Part shown: positions 1 to 8,325 of the stretch, piece by piece
Position numbering within the stretch: the first letter of the stretch is position 1
How the letters are laid out: every line of letters begins with the position of its first letter
Assembly: GCA_015478775.1 (NCBI GenBank)
Contig: JADMKP010000010.1
Location: 1 to 64,000, forward strand
DNA: 64,000 nucleotides
Direction of reading: 5' to 3'
From: Fermentimonas sp.
GTDB lineage: Bacteria; Bacteroidota; Bacteroidia; Bacteroidales; Dysgonomonadaceae
The notes under the pieces: generated by a model
Database searches by the model: none
Seen by the model: the letters and a program-made list of their open reading frames with translations, nothing else
What the model was told of the DNA's origin: nothing
Program-made: the position numbers and the translations under genes

Positions 1-28
1 TTTTGTGGGAGAGTAGGTAGCCGCCGTT
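1..28 (+). rRNA. rrf: 5S ribosomal RNA, 3' end only
   Basis: The first ~28 bases carry the strand GTGGGAGAGTAGGTAGCCGC that matches the conserved 3' portion of Bacteroidetes 5S rRNA (loop E/helix IV strand and helix I 3' strand). The 5' part lies outside the window. A rho-independent terminator follows about 13 bases later, as expected at the end of an rRNA operon. The exact mature 3' end is estimated. This is recognised from memory of 5S sequences, not from an alignment. Confidence 0.75.
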
Positions 29-40
29 CTTTATAAAATG

Positions 41-76
41 TCCCGGTTGGATTTAATTTCAATCGGGATTTTTTTT
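41..76 (+). terminator. Rho-independent terminator of the rRNA operon
   Basis: A 9-bp stem (41-49 with 60-68, one G-T pair) with a 10-base loop is followed by a run of eight T. It sits immediately after the 5S rRNA end and is the natural stop of the rRNA operon transcript. Confidence 0.85.
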
Positions 77-187
77 GTTGATTTTTTCAACAAAAAAGTA
101 GCATTTCAACATTATGTAATTCATTTATTGATTAATATAGATATATTTGTATAGTATAATTTATATATTACATTTTAAACCACAGTT

Positions 188-697
188 ATGAAAAAAATCT
201 TTATTTTATCATCAGTACTATTATTATCCTTGATTTCTTACAGTTGCAGTAGTGATAAACCAGATGATTTACCTGTTAGCATTAATGCAACTGCGGAAAA
301 ATCATTTACTATAATTGCAGCTGCCGGAAGCGAAACTTCTCAAATTGTAACATTTACAATAGATGATTTTGCTGCACTAAAAGATTACAAAAAGTATATT
401 GAATCTGGTTTAATACAAACAAGTTCTTTTATCGAGGTAAAAGGTATTACAGAAGATGTAGAACTAACAAATGTAAAATTATCTATGAATAGAGATTCTA
501 AAAAGAATATTACTCTTCAAGATATTAATATGAATAAAAAATATCAGGAATTGCCACAACTTTCTTTTTTGCAATTTATTATTGATGAAATAGCTACTAG
601 AGATTCTTCTACGATTAAGCTGGAGTACAAGGCTAATAGTAATATAACATCACCTGTTACAATAACTATATATTTAAATTCACGTTTCAATTTGTAA
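188..697 (+). CDS. Hypothetical lipoprotein
   Basis: A 169-residue protein of unknown function. The N-terminus is a lipoprotein signal: two lysines, a hydrophobic stretch (4-16) and a cysteine at residue 20 in the context SYSC, followed by a Ser/Asp-rich linker. The mature part is polar, predicted mostly beta-strand by eye, and has no motif I recognise. It is exported and probably anchored to a membrane. A TATATTTG element matching the Bacteroidetes -7 box lies at 142-149, about 40 bases upstream, so the gene is probably transcribed independently of the rRNA operon. No partner gene lies on the same strand nearby. Confidence 0.7.
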   Translation: MKKIFILSSVLLLSLISYSCSSDKPDDLPVSINATAEKSFTIIAAAGSETSQIVTFTIDDFAALKDYKKYIESGLIQTSSFIEVKGITEDVELTNVKLSMNRDSKKNITLQDINMNKKYQELPQLSFLQFIIDEIATRDSSTIKLEYKANSNITSPVTITIYLNSRFNL

Positions 698-813
698 TCA
701 ACTAATAGTCGAATGTTAGTTTGCGAATATAAGTGAGCTAAATAAGTGCTGGATAACTATAGAAATAATTGTTATACTAGTTATTTTTTATAAATTATAA
801 TGATCTACTTATG

Positions 814-854
814 AAAAAAAATTAGGAAGAGAACAATATGTCCATCTCCCTAAT
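814..854 (-). terminator. Rho-independent terminator of the BON/SH3 operon
   Basis: Read on the minus strand, an interrupted stem (849-854 with 821-826 and 845-848 with 829-832, two-base bulge) is followed by seven T (complement of 814-820). It lies 40 bases beyond the stop of the SH3 protein gene and would end the 1809-to-895 transcript. Confidence 0.7.
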
Positions 855-894
855 TAATATAATTCTAATGAATTGATTTATCTAATTTATGATC

Positions 895-1305
895 TCAATT
901 AACGGGCTCGAGATAATGTGAATAACAATAACCTTCCTCGCCATCATTGTCTCTAACCAGCCACCACTGATCGTTAGTTTTGCTAATTAAAGTAATTATA
1001 GCCCCTTTTTCGGCTTTTCCAACGATAGGTTGGTCAGTGCCTGGACCTTGGCGTATATTTAGTCGACTTTCATTTGTGACTACTTTAACTTTCCCACCAT
1101 CTGTAACTTTACTTTTCACATTAAGTAAAACATCATTACTCTTGAAATTAGGATCAATTTTCTGATAAATTTGCCACAAGTTATCTTTAATAGTAGGTGA
1201 GTTAACAGTACCATCTATTTTAAGTACCTTCCCATTATCGTTAACGGAAAGGTTATTACTATTAGCCAGATCAATCAATTCTTTATATTTAATATTTAAT
1301 GTCAT
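895..1305 (-). CDS. SH3b-domain protein with BON-like N-terminus
   Basis: A 136-residue protein. Residues ~1-65 look like a degenerate BON-type alpha/beta unit similar in pattern to the second half of its neighbour. Residues ~72-134 form a bacterial SH3 (SH3b) domain with the signature LNIRQGPGTDQPIVG and a C-terminal Trp-Trp pair followed by GYCYSHYLEP. SH3b domains usually bind cell-wall peptides, but no signal peptide is visible here, so the location is uncertain. The stop is 9 bases after the end of the BON lipoprotein gene in transcription order, so the two are almost certainly one operon. The architecture recalls the E. coli BON-LysM protein YgaU (Kbp), with SH3b in place of LysM; that comparison is inference. 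Confidence 0.75.
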   Translation of the reverse strand: MTLNIKYKELIDLANSNNLSVNDNGKVLKIDGTVNSPTIKDNLWQIYQKIDPNFKSNDVLLNVKSKVTDGGKVKVVTNESRLNIRQGPGTDQPIVGKAEKGAIITLISKTNDQWWLVRDNDGEEGYCYSHYLEPVN

Positions 1306-1314
1306 AGTAGAATT

Positions 1315-1809
1315 TTATTTAACTGTGATATTATTAACTACTTGTTCGGGTTGTAATGCATTTATTTTTTCCATTAAAGTAGGAAGGTCTCTTTCATTAA
1401 TTTCACCTTCAAGTGTTACAACTCCATTTTGAACTGTTGCTGTAACTGTATTGTGATCTTTCAAAGCGTCTTGTAGCCCTGAGTTTATAGAGGTGTCTAA
1501 TGCAGAGTAATCAGGTGCAGGTGGTACTACTTGAATTTCATTAATAACGGTTGTAACGTGATTAACTTCTGCAACTTGATTTTCTGCATAAGTTTTTATC
1601 GCTTCATCTTGTACAACTCCAGTAAGTGTGGCTACACGATTTTGAACTGAGACTTGAACTCCTGTTAGTTCGGGGTTCGTTGCAATAACTTCTTGAGCAT
1701 TTGTTTGGATGTCAGCATCACTAACATTGTTACATGATATTGCGAAAACTCCAAAGAGGAATATCAATGTAATCATCGGTAATGAATTAGATAGTTTCAT
1801 AATTTTCAT
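1315..1809 (-). CDS. BON-domain lipoprotein (two BON repeats)
   Basis: A 164-residue exported protein. The signal peptide ends in a lipobox with cysteine 26 (AISC). Two BON domains follow, ~30-93 and ~100-164, each with the pattern V-x-V-x-(N/G)-x-V-x-T-L-x-G-x-(V/I). BON domains, as in OsmY and secretins, are associated with membrane or phospholipid attachment and often with osmotic or envelope stress. The protein is probably periplasmic and lipid anchored. It is the first gene of a two-gene operon with the SH3b protein. The start could be residue 1 or Met4 (position 1800). A cluster of inverted repeats lies just upstream and may be regulatory. Confidence 0.85.
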   Translation of the reverse strand: MKIMKLSNSLPMITLIFLFGVFAISCNNVSDADIQTNAQEVIATNPELTGVQVSVQNRVATLTGVVQDEAIKTYAENQVAEVNHVTTVINEIQVVPPAPDYSALDTSINSGLQDALKDHNTVTATVQNGVVTLEGEINERDLPTLMEKINALQPEQVVNNITVK

Positions 1810-1836
1810 TTTTTAGTTAAGTAATTTTGTTTATTA

Positions 1837-1884
1837 TTAAAACAACTGTTTTAAATATCGTATTATTTACGATACTGTTTAAAC
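1837..1884. promoter_or_regulatory. Cluster of three inverted repeats upstream of the BON operon
   Basis: Three palindromic elements are packed into 48 bases: TTAAAACA/TGTTTTAA (1837-1844 and 1847-1854, 2-base spacer), TATCGTA/TACGATA (1856-1862 and 1868-1874, 5-base spacer) and the perfect 8-mer GTTTAAAC (1877-1884). They lie 28-75 bases upstream of the BON lipoprotein start on the minus strand, a position expected for operators. No protein can be named as the binder. Confidence 0.35.
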
Positions 1885-1935
1885 AAATAAACTTTCTAAA
1901 AAGTTTATAAACCACCTCATTACGTAATAATAATA

Positions 1936-2901
1936 TTAGAATATTTTTGTGTATTTATGACAATATGGAGTACCACCTATGGCTTGATAGTATTGTTGAT
2001 GATAGTTTTCAGCAACCCAAAATACCGAGGCTGGTTTTAACATTGTAGCCACTCGATACCCTCTTTTGGTAAGATCATTAATATATCTTTCGGCAATAGT
2101 TTTTTCAGTAGCGTTTGAATAAAATATACACGATAAATATTGAGGCCCGATATCAGGACCCTGTCCATTTGTCTGAGTAAAATCGTGAGTTTCAAAGAAG
2201 AGTTTAACCATCTCTTCATAACTTGTAACACCAGAATCATATACTACTTCGGTTGTTTCGAGATGTCCTGTATTTTTTTGACAGACTTGTTCATAAGTAG
2301 GATTTTCAATATGTCCCCCCATAAAACCAACATTGGTTTCTTTTACACCAGGTGCTTTCATGAAAAAGTATTCTGTTCCCCAAAAGCATCCCGAAGCAAA
2401 ATAAGCCGTTACATCTTTTTGTTCTTGTTCTGCCGGTATAAAATTCATTGAAATTGAATTTACACAGTGGCGTGTTTGTTTATCGGTAAAACCTTCTCCT
2501 AAGAAAACATGCCCCAAATGAGCTCCGCAAGTGTTACAAAGAATTTCGGTTCGTCTACCGTCTGCATCTCGTACTCGCTTAACTGCTCCTTCTATTTCAT
2601 CATCGAATGATGGCCAACCACAATGTCCATCGAATTTTGATTCGGAATTGTATAATGGTGTATTACATCGTTTACATACATATGTTCCGGCTTCATAATT
2701 ATTTACATACTCACCAGTATATGGTACTTCGGTGCCTTTGTGAATTATAATTCTTTCTTCTTCGGGAGTTAATTCATTAAATTTCATAGTTACCGCGTGA
2801 TTAATTGTTGTCTGATTTTCTTTTTGATTATTCTGTGCACACATATTGAAAAAAAGAGATGTAAGTATAAATATTGAATATATCTTTTTCATATGTTTCA
2901 T
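1936..2901 (-). CDS. msrBA: Peptide methionine sulfoxide reductase, MsrB-MsrA fusion lipoprotein
   Basis: A 321-residue two-domain repair enzyme reducing both diastereomers of methionine sulfoxide in proteins. The signal peptide leads to a possible lipobox cysteine at 21 (FNMC), so it is exported. The MsrB domain (~40-157) has the zinc-binding pairs C76/C79 and C122/C125 and the catalytic C146 in RHCVNSISMNF. The MsrA domain (~164-318) has the catalytic C172 in GCFWGTEY. The order MsrB then MsrA is the reverse of Neisseria PilB-type fusions but is seen in Bacteroidetes and some Firmicutes. No thioredoxin-like domain is fused, so reducing power must come from another protein. It is divergent from ahcY. 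The start could also be Met4. Confidence 0.95.
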   Translation of the reverse strand: MKHMKKIYSIFILTSLFFNMCAQNNQKENQTTINHAVTMKFNELTPEEERIIIHKGTEVPYTGEYVNNYEAGTYVCKRCNTPLYNSESKFDGHCGWPSFDDEIEGAVKRVRDADGRRTEILCNTCGAHLGHVFLGEGFTDKQTRHCVNSISMNFIPAEQEQKDVTAYFASGCFWGTEYFFMKAPGVKETNVGFMGGHIENPTYEQVCQKNTGHLETTEVVYDSGVTSYEEMVKLFFETHDFTQTNGQGPDIGPQYLSCIFYSNATEKTIAERYINDLTKRGYRVATMLKPASVFWVAENYHQQYYQAIGGTPYCHKYTKIF

Positions 2902-2925
2902 TCTTTATTTTTTGTTCGAATAATT

Positions 2926-2973
2926 GAGTCTGAAAGCTCAATATTACATTATAAATTATACAGTTTCAGACTC
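2926..2973 (-). promoter_or_regulatory. 10-bp inverted repeat in the msrBA leader
   Basis: GAGTCTGAAA (2926-2935) is repeated exactly in inverse at 2964-2973 with a 28-base spacer. With a minus-strand promoter at 2985-2992 it would fall at the very start of the msrBA 5' leader, forming either a hairpin in the RNA or a pair of half-sites. No T-run follows, so it is not a simple terminator. Confidence 0.45.
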
Positions 2974-2984
2974 TTTATGTTTTT

Positions 2985-3020
2985 CAAAGTTAGAAACTTT
3001 CTATAAATTTAGTAACTTTG
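2985..3020. promoter_or_regulatory. Back-to-back -7 elements of the msrBA and ahcY promoters
   Basis: TAACTTTG (TAnnTTTG consensus) is present on the plus strand at 3013-3020, ahead of ahcY, and identically on the minus strand at 2985-2992, ahead of msrBA. No good -33 TTG is visible at the ideal spacing for either, so each is a partial match. Together they form an inverted repeat with a 20-base centre. Confidence 0.5.
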
Positions 3021-3056
3021 CAAGCTTAAAAATAAATAAATCAAATATTGCTCATT

Positions 3057-4475
3057 ATGAACTTGAATTATTCAACTGAACTTAATTATAAAGTTGCAGA
3101 TATATCACTTGCCGATTTCGGAAGAAAAGAAATAGATATTGCAGAACATGAAATGCCTGGTTTAATGGCTATACGTAAAAAACATGCTAGTGAGAAGCCA
3201 TTAAAAGGAGCTCGTATTATGGGATCCTTGCATATGACTATTCAAACTGCTGTTCTAATTGAAACATTAGTTGAGCTTGGAGCTGATGTTAGATGGGCAA
3301 GCTGTAACATTTTCTCTACACAAGACCATGCTGCCGCTGCAATTGCTGCTGCCGGTGTACCTGTTTACGCGTGGAAAGGTGAAACACTTGAAGAATATTG
3401 GTGGTGTACGGATATGGCCTTACGTTTTCCAGATGGTAAGGGTCCTAATTTGATAGTTGATGATGGAGGTGATGCATCACTTTTAATACATTTGGGATAT
3501 TATGCTGAGAATGATGCTTCTACAATTGATAGAAAAGGTTCTAATCATGAGGAGCAGGTTGTTTTAGATACTTTAAAACGTATTTTAAAAGAAGATAATC
3601 AACGTTGGCACAGAACTGTATCTGAAATGAAAGGGATCTCTGAAGAGACTACAACAGGTGTTCACCGATTATATCAGATGATGGAGAAAGGCGAATTGCT
3701 AGTACCGGCAATAAATGTTAATGACTCTGTAACTAAATCTAAATTCGATAATTTATATGGTTGTCGTGAGTCTCTTGCCGATGGTATTAAGCGTGCCACT
3801 GACGTGATGATAGCAGGCAAGGTAGTAGTTGTATTGGGTTATGGCGACGTTGGCAAGGGTTGTGCGCACTCTATGCGCTCTTATGGAGCAAGAGTGCTTA
3901 TTACGGAGATTGATCCAATTTGCGCACTTCAGGCAGCAATGGAAGGGTTTGAGGTTACGACGATGGAAGAAGCTGTTAAAGAAGGCAATATTTATGTTAC
4001 TACTACAGGTAATAAAGATGTAATAACTATCGATCATTTAAGTAATATGAAAGATCAATCGATAGTTTGTAATATTGGTCACTTCGATAATGAAATACAG
4101 GTGGACGCTCTCGTTAACTTTCCAGGTATCGAACATCTTAATATTAAACCTCAAGTTGATAAATACACTTTCCCAACAGGAAATTCGATATACCTATTAG
4201 CAGAGGGTCGTTTAGTGAATTTAGGTTGTGCTACCGGTCATCCTTCGTTTGTGATGAGTAACTCTTTTGCTAATCAAACCTTAGCACAGATAGATCTTTG
4301 GCAAAAAGATTATGAGGTAGGTGTTTATAGGCTACCAAAAGAACTGGATGAAGAAGTTGCAAGATTACATTTGGAGCAAATAGGGGTAAAACTAACTACT
4401 TTAACACAAAAACAAGCAGATTATATTGGGGTGAAATTGAATGGACCATTCAAACCTGAACATTATAGGTATTAA
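3057..4475 (+). CDS. ahcY: Adenosylhomocysteinase
   Basis: A 472-residue NAD-dependent enzyme that hydrolyses S-adenosylhomocysteine to adenosine and homocysteine, removing the inhibitory product of methyltransferases. Family marks include the substrate-domain segment [14 protein letters not shown], the GDDGGDA-like stretch VDDGGDAS, the Rossmann loop [12 protein letters not shown], and the C-terminal KPEHYRY that reaches the NAD site of the partner subunit. The open frame extends to a TTG at 3048, but ATG at 3057 gives the usual N-terminus and is preferred. It is monocistronic by spacing, with its own TAACTTTG box at 3013-3020. Confidence 0.97.
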   Translation: MNLNYSTELNYKVADISLADFGRKEIDIAEHEMPGLMAIRKKHASEKPLKGARIMGSLHMTIQTAVLIETLVELGADVRWASCNIFSTQDHAAAAIAAAGVPVYAWKGETLEEYWWCTDMALRFPDGKGPNLIVDDGGDASLLIHLGYYAENDASTIDRKGSNHEEQVVLDTLKRILKEDNQRWHRTVSEMKGISEETTTGVHRLYQMMEKGELLVPAINVNDSVTKSKFDNLYGCRESLADGIKRATDVMIAGKVVVVLGYGDVGKGCAHSMRSYGARVLITEIDPICALQAAMEGFEVTTMEEAVKEGNIYVTTTGNKDVITIDHLSNMKDQSIVCNIGHFDNEIQVDALVNFPGIEHLNIKPQVDKYTFPTGNSIYLLAEGRLVNLGCATGHPSFVMSNSFANQTLAQIDLWQKDYEVGVYRLPKELDEEVARLHLEQIGVKLTTLTQKQADYIGVKLNGPFKPEHYRY

Positions 4476-4573
4476 ATAATATTAGAAGGATGATTTTTTT
4501 GTATATATCATCTTTGGACTCAGAAGAGTAAGTATTTTAAGTTAAATTAAAACCAATTTAAACACTAAAAAGG

Positions 4574-4604
4574 TTGCAAGATTAAAATAAAGATTTTATC
4601 TTTG
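4574..4604 (+). promoter_or_regulatory. Promoter of the tRNA-Lys gene
   Basis: TTG (4574-4576), a 20-base spacer and TATCTTTG (4597-4604) match the Bacteroidetes primary sigma factor consensus in both boxes. The tRNA begins 30 bases downstream. Confidence 0.85.
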
Positions 4605-4633
4605 CACTCGCTTTTGAAAGAAAGCATCAGGTC

Positions 4634-4706
4634 GATTCGCTAGCTCAGCAGGTAGAGCACATCCCTTTTAAGGATGGGGTCCTGGGTTCGAGCCCCAGGC
4701 GAATCA
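4634..4706 (+). tRNA. tRNA-Lys (anticodon TTT)
   Basis: A full cloverleaf can be drawn: acceptor GATTCGC/GCGAATC, D arm GCTC/GAGC, anticodon stem CATCC/GGATG around the loop CTTTTAA, and T arm CTGGG/CCCAG with TTCGAGC loop. The discriminator base is A and CCA is not encoded. The gene stands alone between its own promoter and terminator. Confidence 0.97.
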
Positions 4707-4718
4707 CTACCAAAAATT

Positions 4719-4753
4719 ACCACATCACTCAATTAGAATGATGTGGTTTTTTT
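4719..4753 (+). terminator. Terminator after tRNA-Lys, probably bidirectional
   Basis: A perfect 9-bp stem ACCACATCA/TGATGTGGT (4719-4727 and 4739-4747) is followed by a T-run on the plus strand. On the minus strand it is followed by AA and five T, so it may also end the convergent outer membrane protein gene. Confidence 0.85.
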
Positions 4754-4766
4754 GTATTCCAATGTT

Positions 4767-7079
4767 CTATAACCTGTTAAATTCACTCTCTCCGGCACCT
4801 GTTCCCTTGTATCTACTGCCATTGGTGTTGAATTTGTATCTTACAGTGAATTCCAGTTCGCGGGTATCCCATTTTGCAGTTTGTGAAAGGTGCAGTTTGT
4901 TGTTGTATACTGTGACATCATTTCGGTTTCCTTGAAATATGTCTTGCCCCTTTATAATTACTGTTAGTTTATCATTAAGGAAAGATTTTGTAACGCCAAC
5001 ATTTAGCACAAACTGATTGTCTTTGAGATCTACATTTTGTGTAGAGCCTTTTCCTCTATAATTGGCATCGAGTGTTACTAGAAATCCTTTTGGTAACGAA
5101 AATGAATTGTTTAGAGAAGCAATAATCATTGGCTCGTTTAGTTTTATATCTTGGCTATTACTTGTAATTGTTAACCATTGCTTTATGAATCCTACACTTG
5201 CCATGGGCGACCAGATACCTAATTTTGGTGAAGCTGTAAGGAAAGCAGATAGGTTTGGTATTTTATCTATGTTTTTAGTAGATAAGATTGCTATGGCAGG
5301 ATTTTCTGGATGTTGATCTGCCCATTGTATTATAGCATCTTTTTCTATCTTATAGCTAATCATTAGCTGCAGGAACTTCCATGAACTCATGAACGATGCA
5401 TCGTTAATTATAGTTGGTTTAAGAAATGGGTTACCTGTTTGCAAAGTAAACCTATTGCCATATAACATGTTGCTTCCAAGTTGCCAGTATGAAGGGCGAA
5501 CTGTTTTTACGTTATAGCTAATTTGTAACTGTACATTTCCAACTGAGTTTGAATATGAGAAATTAGGAAACCAACGTGCATACTTTCTGCTTTGTTCTTC
5601 ATTTAATTCATCATCGTTGTAATAGTCAGACGTAACATCTTCATATCTTAAACCTGCTCCAATCTTCCCAATAGAAGTTGATCTGGAGAACTCGGCAAAG
5701 AAGCTTTTGTTTTCGTCTTTAAAAGATGTGTTAGTTGAAGGAATAGAAACCATGTCGGTTGAGTAGATATCGATTCTTTTAGTGTTCGTGTATTCATTAC
5801 CAGCCGATAACTGACCACCTAAAAATGGATAAGATAATATTAACCTTGTTGCAAATAGTTTATTCTCAATTTCATTAGAAGAGTTTATAACCCTATCATC
5901 AAACTCCTCGCTGCTCTCGTTAATATTAGTTTCTGATAAAAATTTACCCCCATAGAAATCACTATTAAAATCAACTTTCAGTTTTCCAAAAGTACCATTA
6001 TAATAAACATTTAATCTATTTTGGGGTTTGTTATTACTATTTTGATTGCTATTACTAACCCATTTATCATAGAAAACGTTATTTGCAAATACATCACTTG
6101 CTGTGATAACAGATTGCTCGTCTTTACCGGGTGAAAGTGACATAGTGTGTTTCAAACCAACATAATGATTAGGATTTATCTCATAGTTAATACCTGCAAT
6201 TGTTGTGAGAGGATTTTCAACACCTTCTACATCAAGTTTATTTGCTTGTATCCATAAAGTATCCACATAAGCGGTTTGTGTTAAAGTACTATTTTGAATG
6301 TAGTCATACTTTTCGTATTTGACTGTTGCAAATAGATCCCAACCTTTATATCGATAATTAAGATTGAGCTGTTTCCTTAGATCGGTATGCTTATTAATTA
6401 AAGAAGTTGACCTTACATCAAAACTAAACCCATCGCCCACTTTACGAACTGTGTGGATTCGTATAATAGCTTTTACAGAAGCATCGTATCCGGCACCCGG
6501 ATTATGAACTATCTCCACCTCACTGATATCGGAAGAGGCTATCATATCAAGCTCAGAAGGGTCGCGTAATTCTCTATTATTGATATATATTTTGGCTTTA
6601 CCTTTTCCGAAAATTGAGAAATCGCCATCATCACCTGTTATAGCAGGCAAACGTTTTAGCACATCGTTAGCAGTGCCGGCTTTACTAAGTACAGTATTTT
6701 CAACCGTAGCAACCACAGCATCATTACGTAGCCTAATACGAGGTATATCACCATTTACAACCACTTCGCCTAGCATAGTACTATCATAATTAAGGACTAT
6801 ATCCTGTTCAGACTTTGCAGGTAAAGTTTGAGTTTCATAACCAATAAAAGAAACTCTTAGAAGCTTATTGTCAATATTATCTGCATTCAAAAAAAAAGAG
6901 CCGGTTTTGTCAGTAGTTGTTCCGGCAATTATAGTAGAGTCGGGTAGAGAATACACTGCTACGTTAGCAAATTCAATAGGGTTACTGTCTAAGTCAGAAA
7001 CAACACCTTTAATTTGTGCATTAAGTGGAAATAATATACCACATAAAATTAGAGAAGAAAGAATTTTTAGAGTCATCAT
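4767..7079 (-). CDS. Outer membrane beta-barrel protein with carboxypeptidase-regulatory-like domain
   Basis: A 770-residue exported protein of the TonB-receptor-like 'outer membrane beta-barrel family' (OMP_b-brl_3 type). A signal peptide ends near residue 21 (LNAQ). Residues ~22-105 are a CarboxypepD_reg-like beta-sandwich (IKGVVSDLDSNPIEFANVAVY). Residues ~110-205 form a plug-like domain with the segment RLPAITGDDGDFSIFGKG and a conserved VEIVHNPGAGYDAS. The remainder is long alternating beta-strand typical of a large barrel, ending in an aromatic-rich strand before a short polar tail. The substrate is unknown, and no SusD partner is adjacent, so it is not a classical SusC. The start could be Met1 or Met2. 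Confidence 0.85.
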   Translation of the reverse strand: MMTLKILSSLILCGILFPLNAQIKGVVSDLDSNPIEFANVAVYSLPDSTIIAGTTTDKTGSFFLNADNIDNKLLRVSFIGYETQTLPAKSEQDIVLNYDSTMLGEVVVNGDIPRIRLRNDAVVATVENTVLSKAGTANDVLKRLPAITGDDGDFSIFGKGKAKIYINNRELRDPSELDMIASSDISEVEIVHNPGAGYDASVKAIIRIHTVRKVGDGFSFDVRSTSLINKHTDLRKQLNLNYRYKGWDLFATVKYEKYDYIQNSTLTQTAYVDTLWIQANKLDVEGVENPLTTIAGINYEINPNHYVGLKHTMSLSPGKDEQSVITASDVFANNVFYDKWVSNSNQNSNNKPQNRLNVYYNGTFGKLKVDFNSDFYGGKFLSETNINESSEEFDDRVINSSNEIENKLFATRLILSYPFLGGQLSAGNEYTNTKRIDIYSTDMVSIPSTNTSFKDENKSFFAEFSRSTSIGKIGAGLRYEDVTSDYYNDDELNEEQSRKYARWFPNFSYSNSVGNVQLQISYNVKTVRPSYWQLGSNMLYGNRFTLQTGNPFLKPTIINDASFMSSWKFLQLMISYKIEKDAIIQWADQHPENPAIAILSTKNIDKIPNLSAFLTASPKLGIWSPMASVGFIKQWLTITSNSQDIKLNEPMIIASLNNSFSLPKGFLVTLDANYRGKGSTQNVDLKDNQFVLNVGVTKSFLNDKLTVIIKGQDIFQGNRNDVTVYNNKLHLSQTAKWDTRELEFTVRYKFNTNGSRYKGTGAGESEFNRL

Positions 7080-7194
7080 ATTAATTTTAATTTATTCGAA
7101 AATATGACTACATCATTTTTATTTTGGTTACAAAAAAATTGTACCTTGCATTATCATTATCTTTTTTTAATTTATATATGGTAATTACTTAATT

Positions 7195-8253
7195 ATGCAG
7201 CAAACTCCATTAAAACGTCAGGAAGATATTGGACTGTCGCCGTATGAGCTGAAATTTAGAGGGCAGTATCGATCGCAGGAGGTGCAGATGACCGTTTATG
7301 ATATCTGTGCCGAAGATATACAGGAAACAAAAATTAGTTCTGTTGAAGAGTTAAAGTCTTATAAAGACAAGCTAATTTGGCTAAATATAGATGGTTTGCA
7401 CAACGAAAAACTGATGGGTGAGCTTGCAGATAGTATGCAAATACCGTCAGACATTTTGTCGGATGTGATGGAGCCTGGCACTCGCCCACAGACTGAAGAG
7501 TTTGACAATGGACTTTTTATTTCAATTAAAATGTTGCAATTTGACGGTGCATTGCATCAGGTATCAATAGATAATCTGAGTATTGTATTGATGAACAATT
7601 GGCTGATTACTTTTCAGGAAGAACCTAGTAGTCTGTTTAATCCCATAAAAGAGCGGATTAAGAAACATAATAAGAGATTAATTACTATGGGAGCCGATTA
7701 CCTTGCATTTGCCCTGCTAGACGTGGTGATTGATAATTACATTTTTATTTTGGGTGTGCTTGGTGAAGAAATTGAAGATGAGGATAATAAACTTGAACTT
7801 AATCCTGACAGGGAAACCCTTAAAGTTATTAATATGTTTAAACGGCAGCTTAGTGATCTGGGACGTTATATTAAACCTGCCAGAGAGATGGTTTCGAGCA
7901 TAGTGAAAATGGATAGTGATTTTATAACTGAAAAAAACTACAAGCATTTTAAGGAACTCCATGATAACATTAATCAGGCAGTAGAACTACTGGATTATTA
8001 CCATGAAGTTTTATATGATGAATTGAATATATATCATTCTTCTATGAGCACCAAGTTAAACGATATTATGGCACTACTGACAGTCTTTTCGGTGGTATTT
8101 ATCCCGTTAACCTTTATAGTTGGTGTGTATGGTATGAATTTTGACAATATGCCCGAACTCCATATGCCACACGCTTATTTTATAGTCTGGGTTGTGATGA
8201 TATTAACCGCAGCATGTATGCTATGGTACTTTAAAAGGAGAAAATGGTTTTGA
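7195..8253 (+). CDS. corA: Magnesium/cobalt transporter CorA
   Basis: A 352-residue inner-membrane channel for Mg2+ and Co2+. The long cytoplasmic N-terminal domain ends in helical stalk segments (~200-285). Two transmembrane helices follow at ~292-312 and ~327-346. The signature YGMN selectivity loop is present, with GMN at 313-315, followed by the periplasmic FDNMPEL loop and the basic C-terminus KRRKWF. Length and layout are normal for a pentameric CorA. The gene is divergent from the outer membrane protein gene and no operon partner lies downstream. Confidence 0.95.
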   Translation: MQQTPLKRQEDIGLSPYELKFRGQYRSQEVQMTVYDICAEDIQETKISSVEELKSYKDKLIWLNIDGLHNEKLMGELADSMQIPSDILSDVMEPGTRPQTEEFDNGLFISIKMLQFDGALHQVSIDNLSIVLMNNWLITFQEEPSSLFNPIKERIKKHNKRLITMGADYLAFALLDVVIDNYIFILGVLGEEIEDEDNKLELNPDRETLKVINMFKRQLSDLGRYIKPAREMVSSIVKMDSDFITEKNYKHFKELHDNINQAVELLDYYHEVLYDELNIYHSSMSTKLNDIMALLTVFSVVFIPLTFIVGVYGMNFDNMPELHMPHAYFIVWVVMILTAACMLWYFKRRKWF

Positions 8254-8265
8254 AAAACTTAATAA

Positions 8266-8300
8266 TAAAAAAAGCCCGTTCAATTTATATTGCGACGGGC
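8266..8300 (-). terminator. Rho-independent terminator of the DUF4919 gene
   Basis: A stem GCCCGT/ACGGGC (8274-8279 and 8295-8300) is followed on the minus strand by eight T (complement of 8266-8273). It also lies just after the convergent corA stop. Confidence 0.8.
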
Positions 8301-8325
8301 ATTAATATATAAATATCGAATAATA

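Noticed and set aside
3048-3056. TTG start for adenosylhomocysteinase three codons upstream
   Set aside because: The ATG at 3057 gives the usual N-terminus; a TTG start is unnecessary.
2902-3056. SAH or SAM riboswitch ahead of ahcY
   Set aside because: The leader after the -7 box is about 30 bases, too short for these riboswitches, and no characteristic fold is seen.
4481-4516. Terminator after ahcY
   Set aside because: The possible GATGA/TCATC pairing is short with a long loop and the T-run lies inside the loop, so it is not a convincing terminator.
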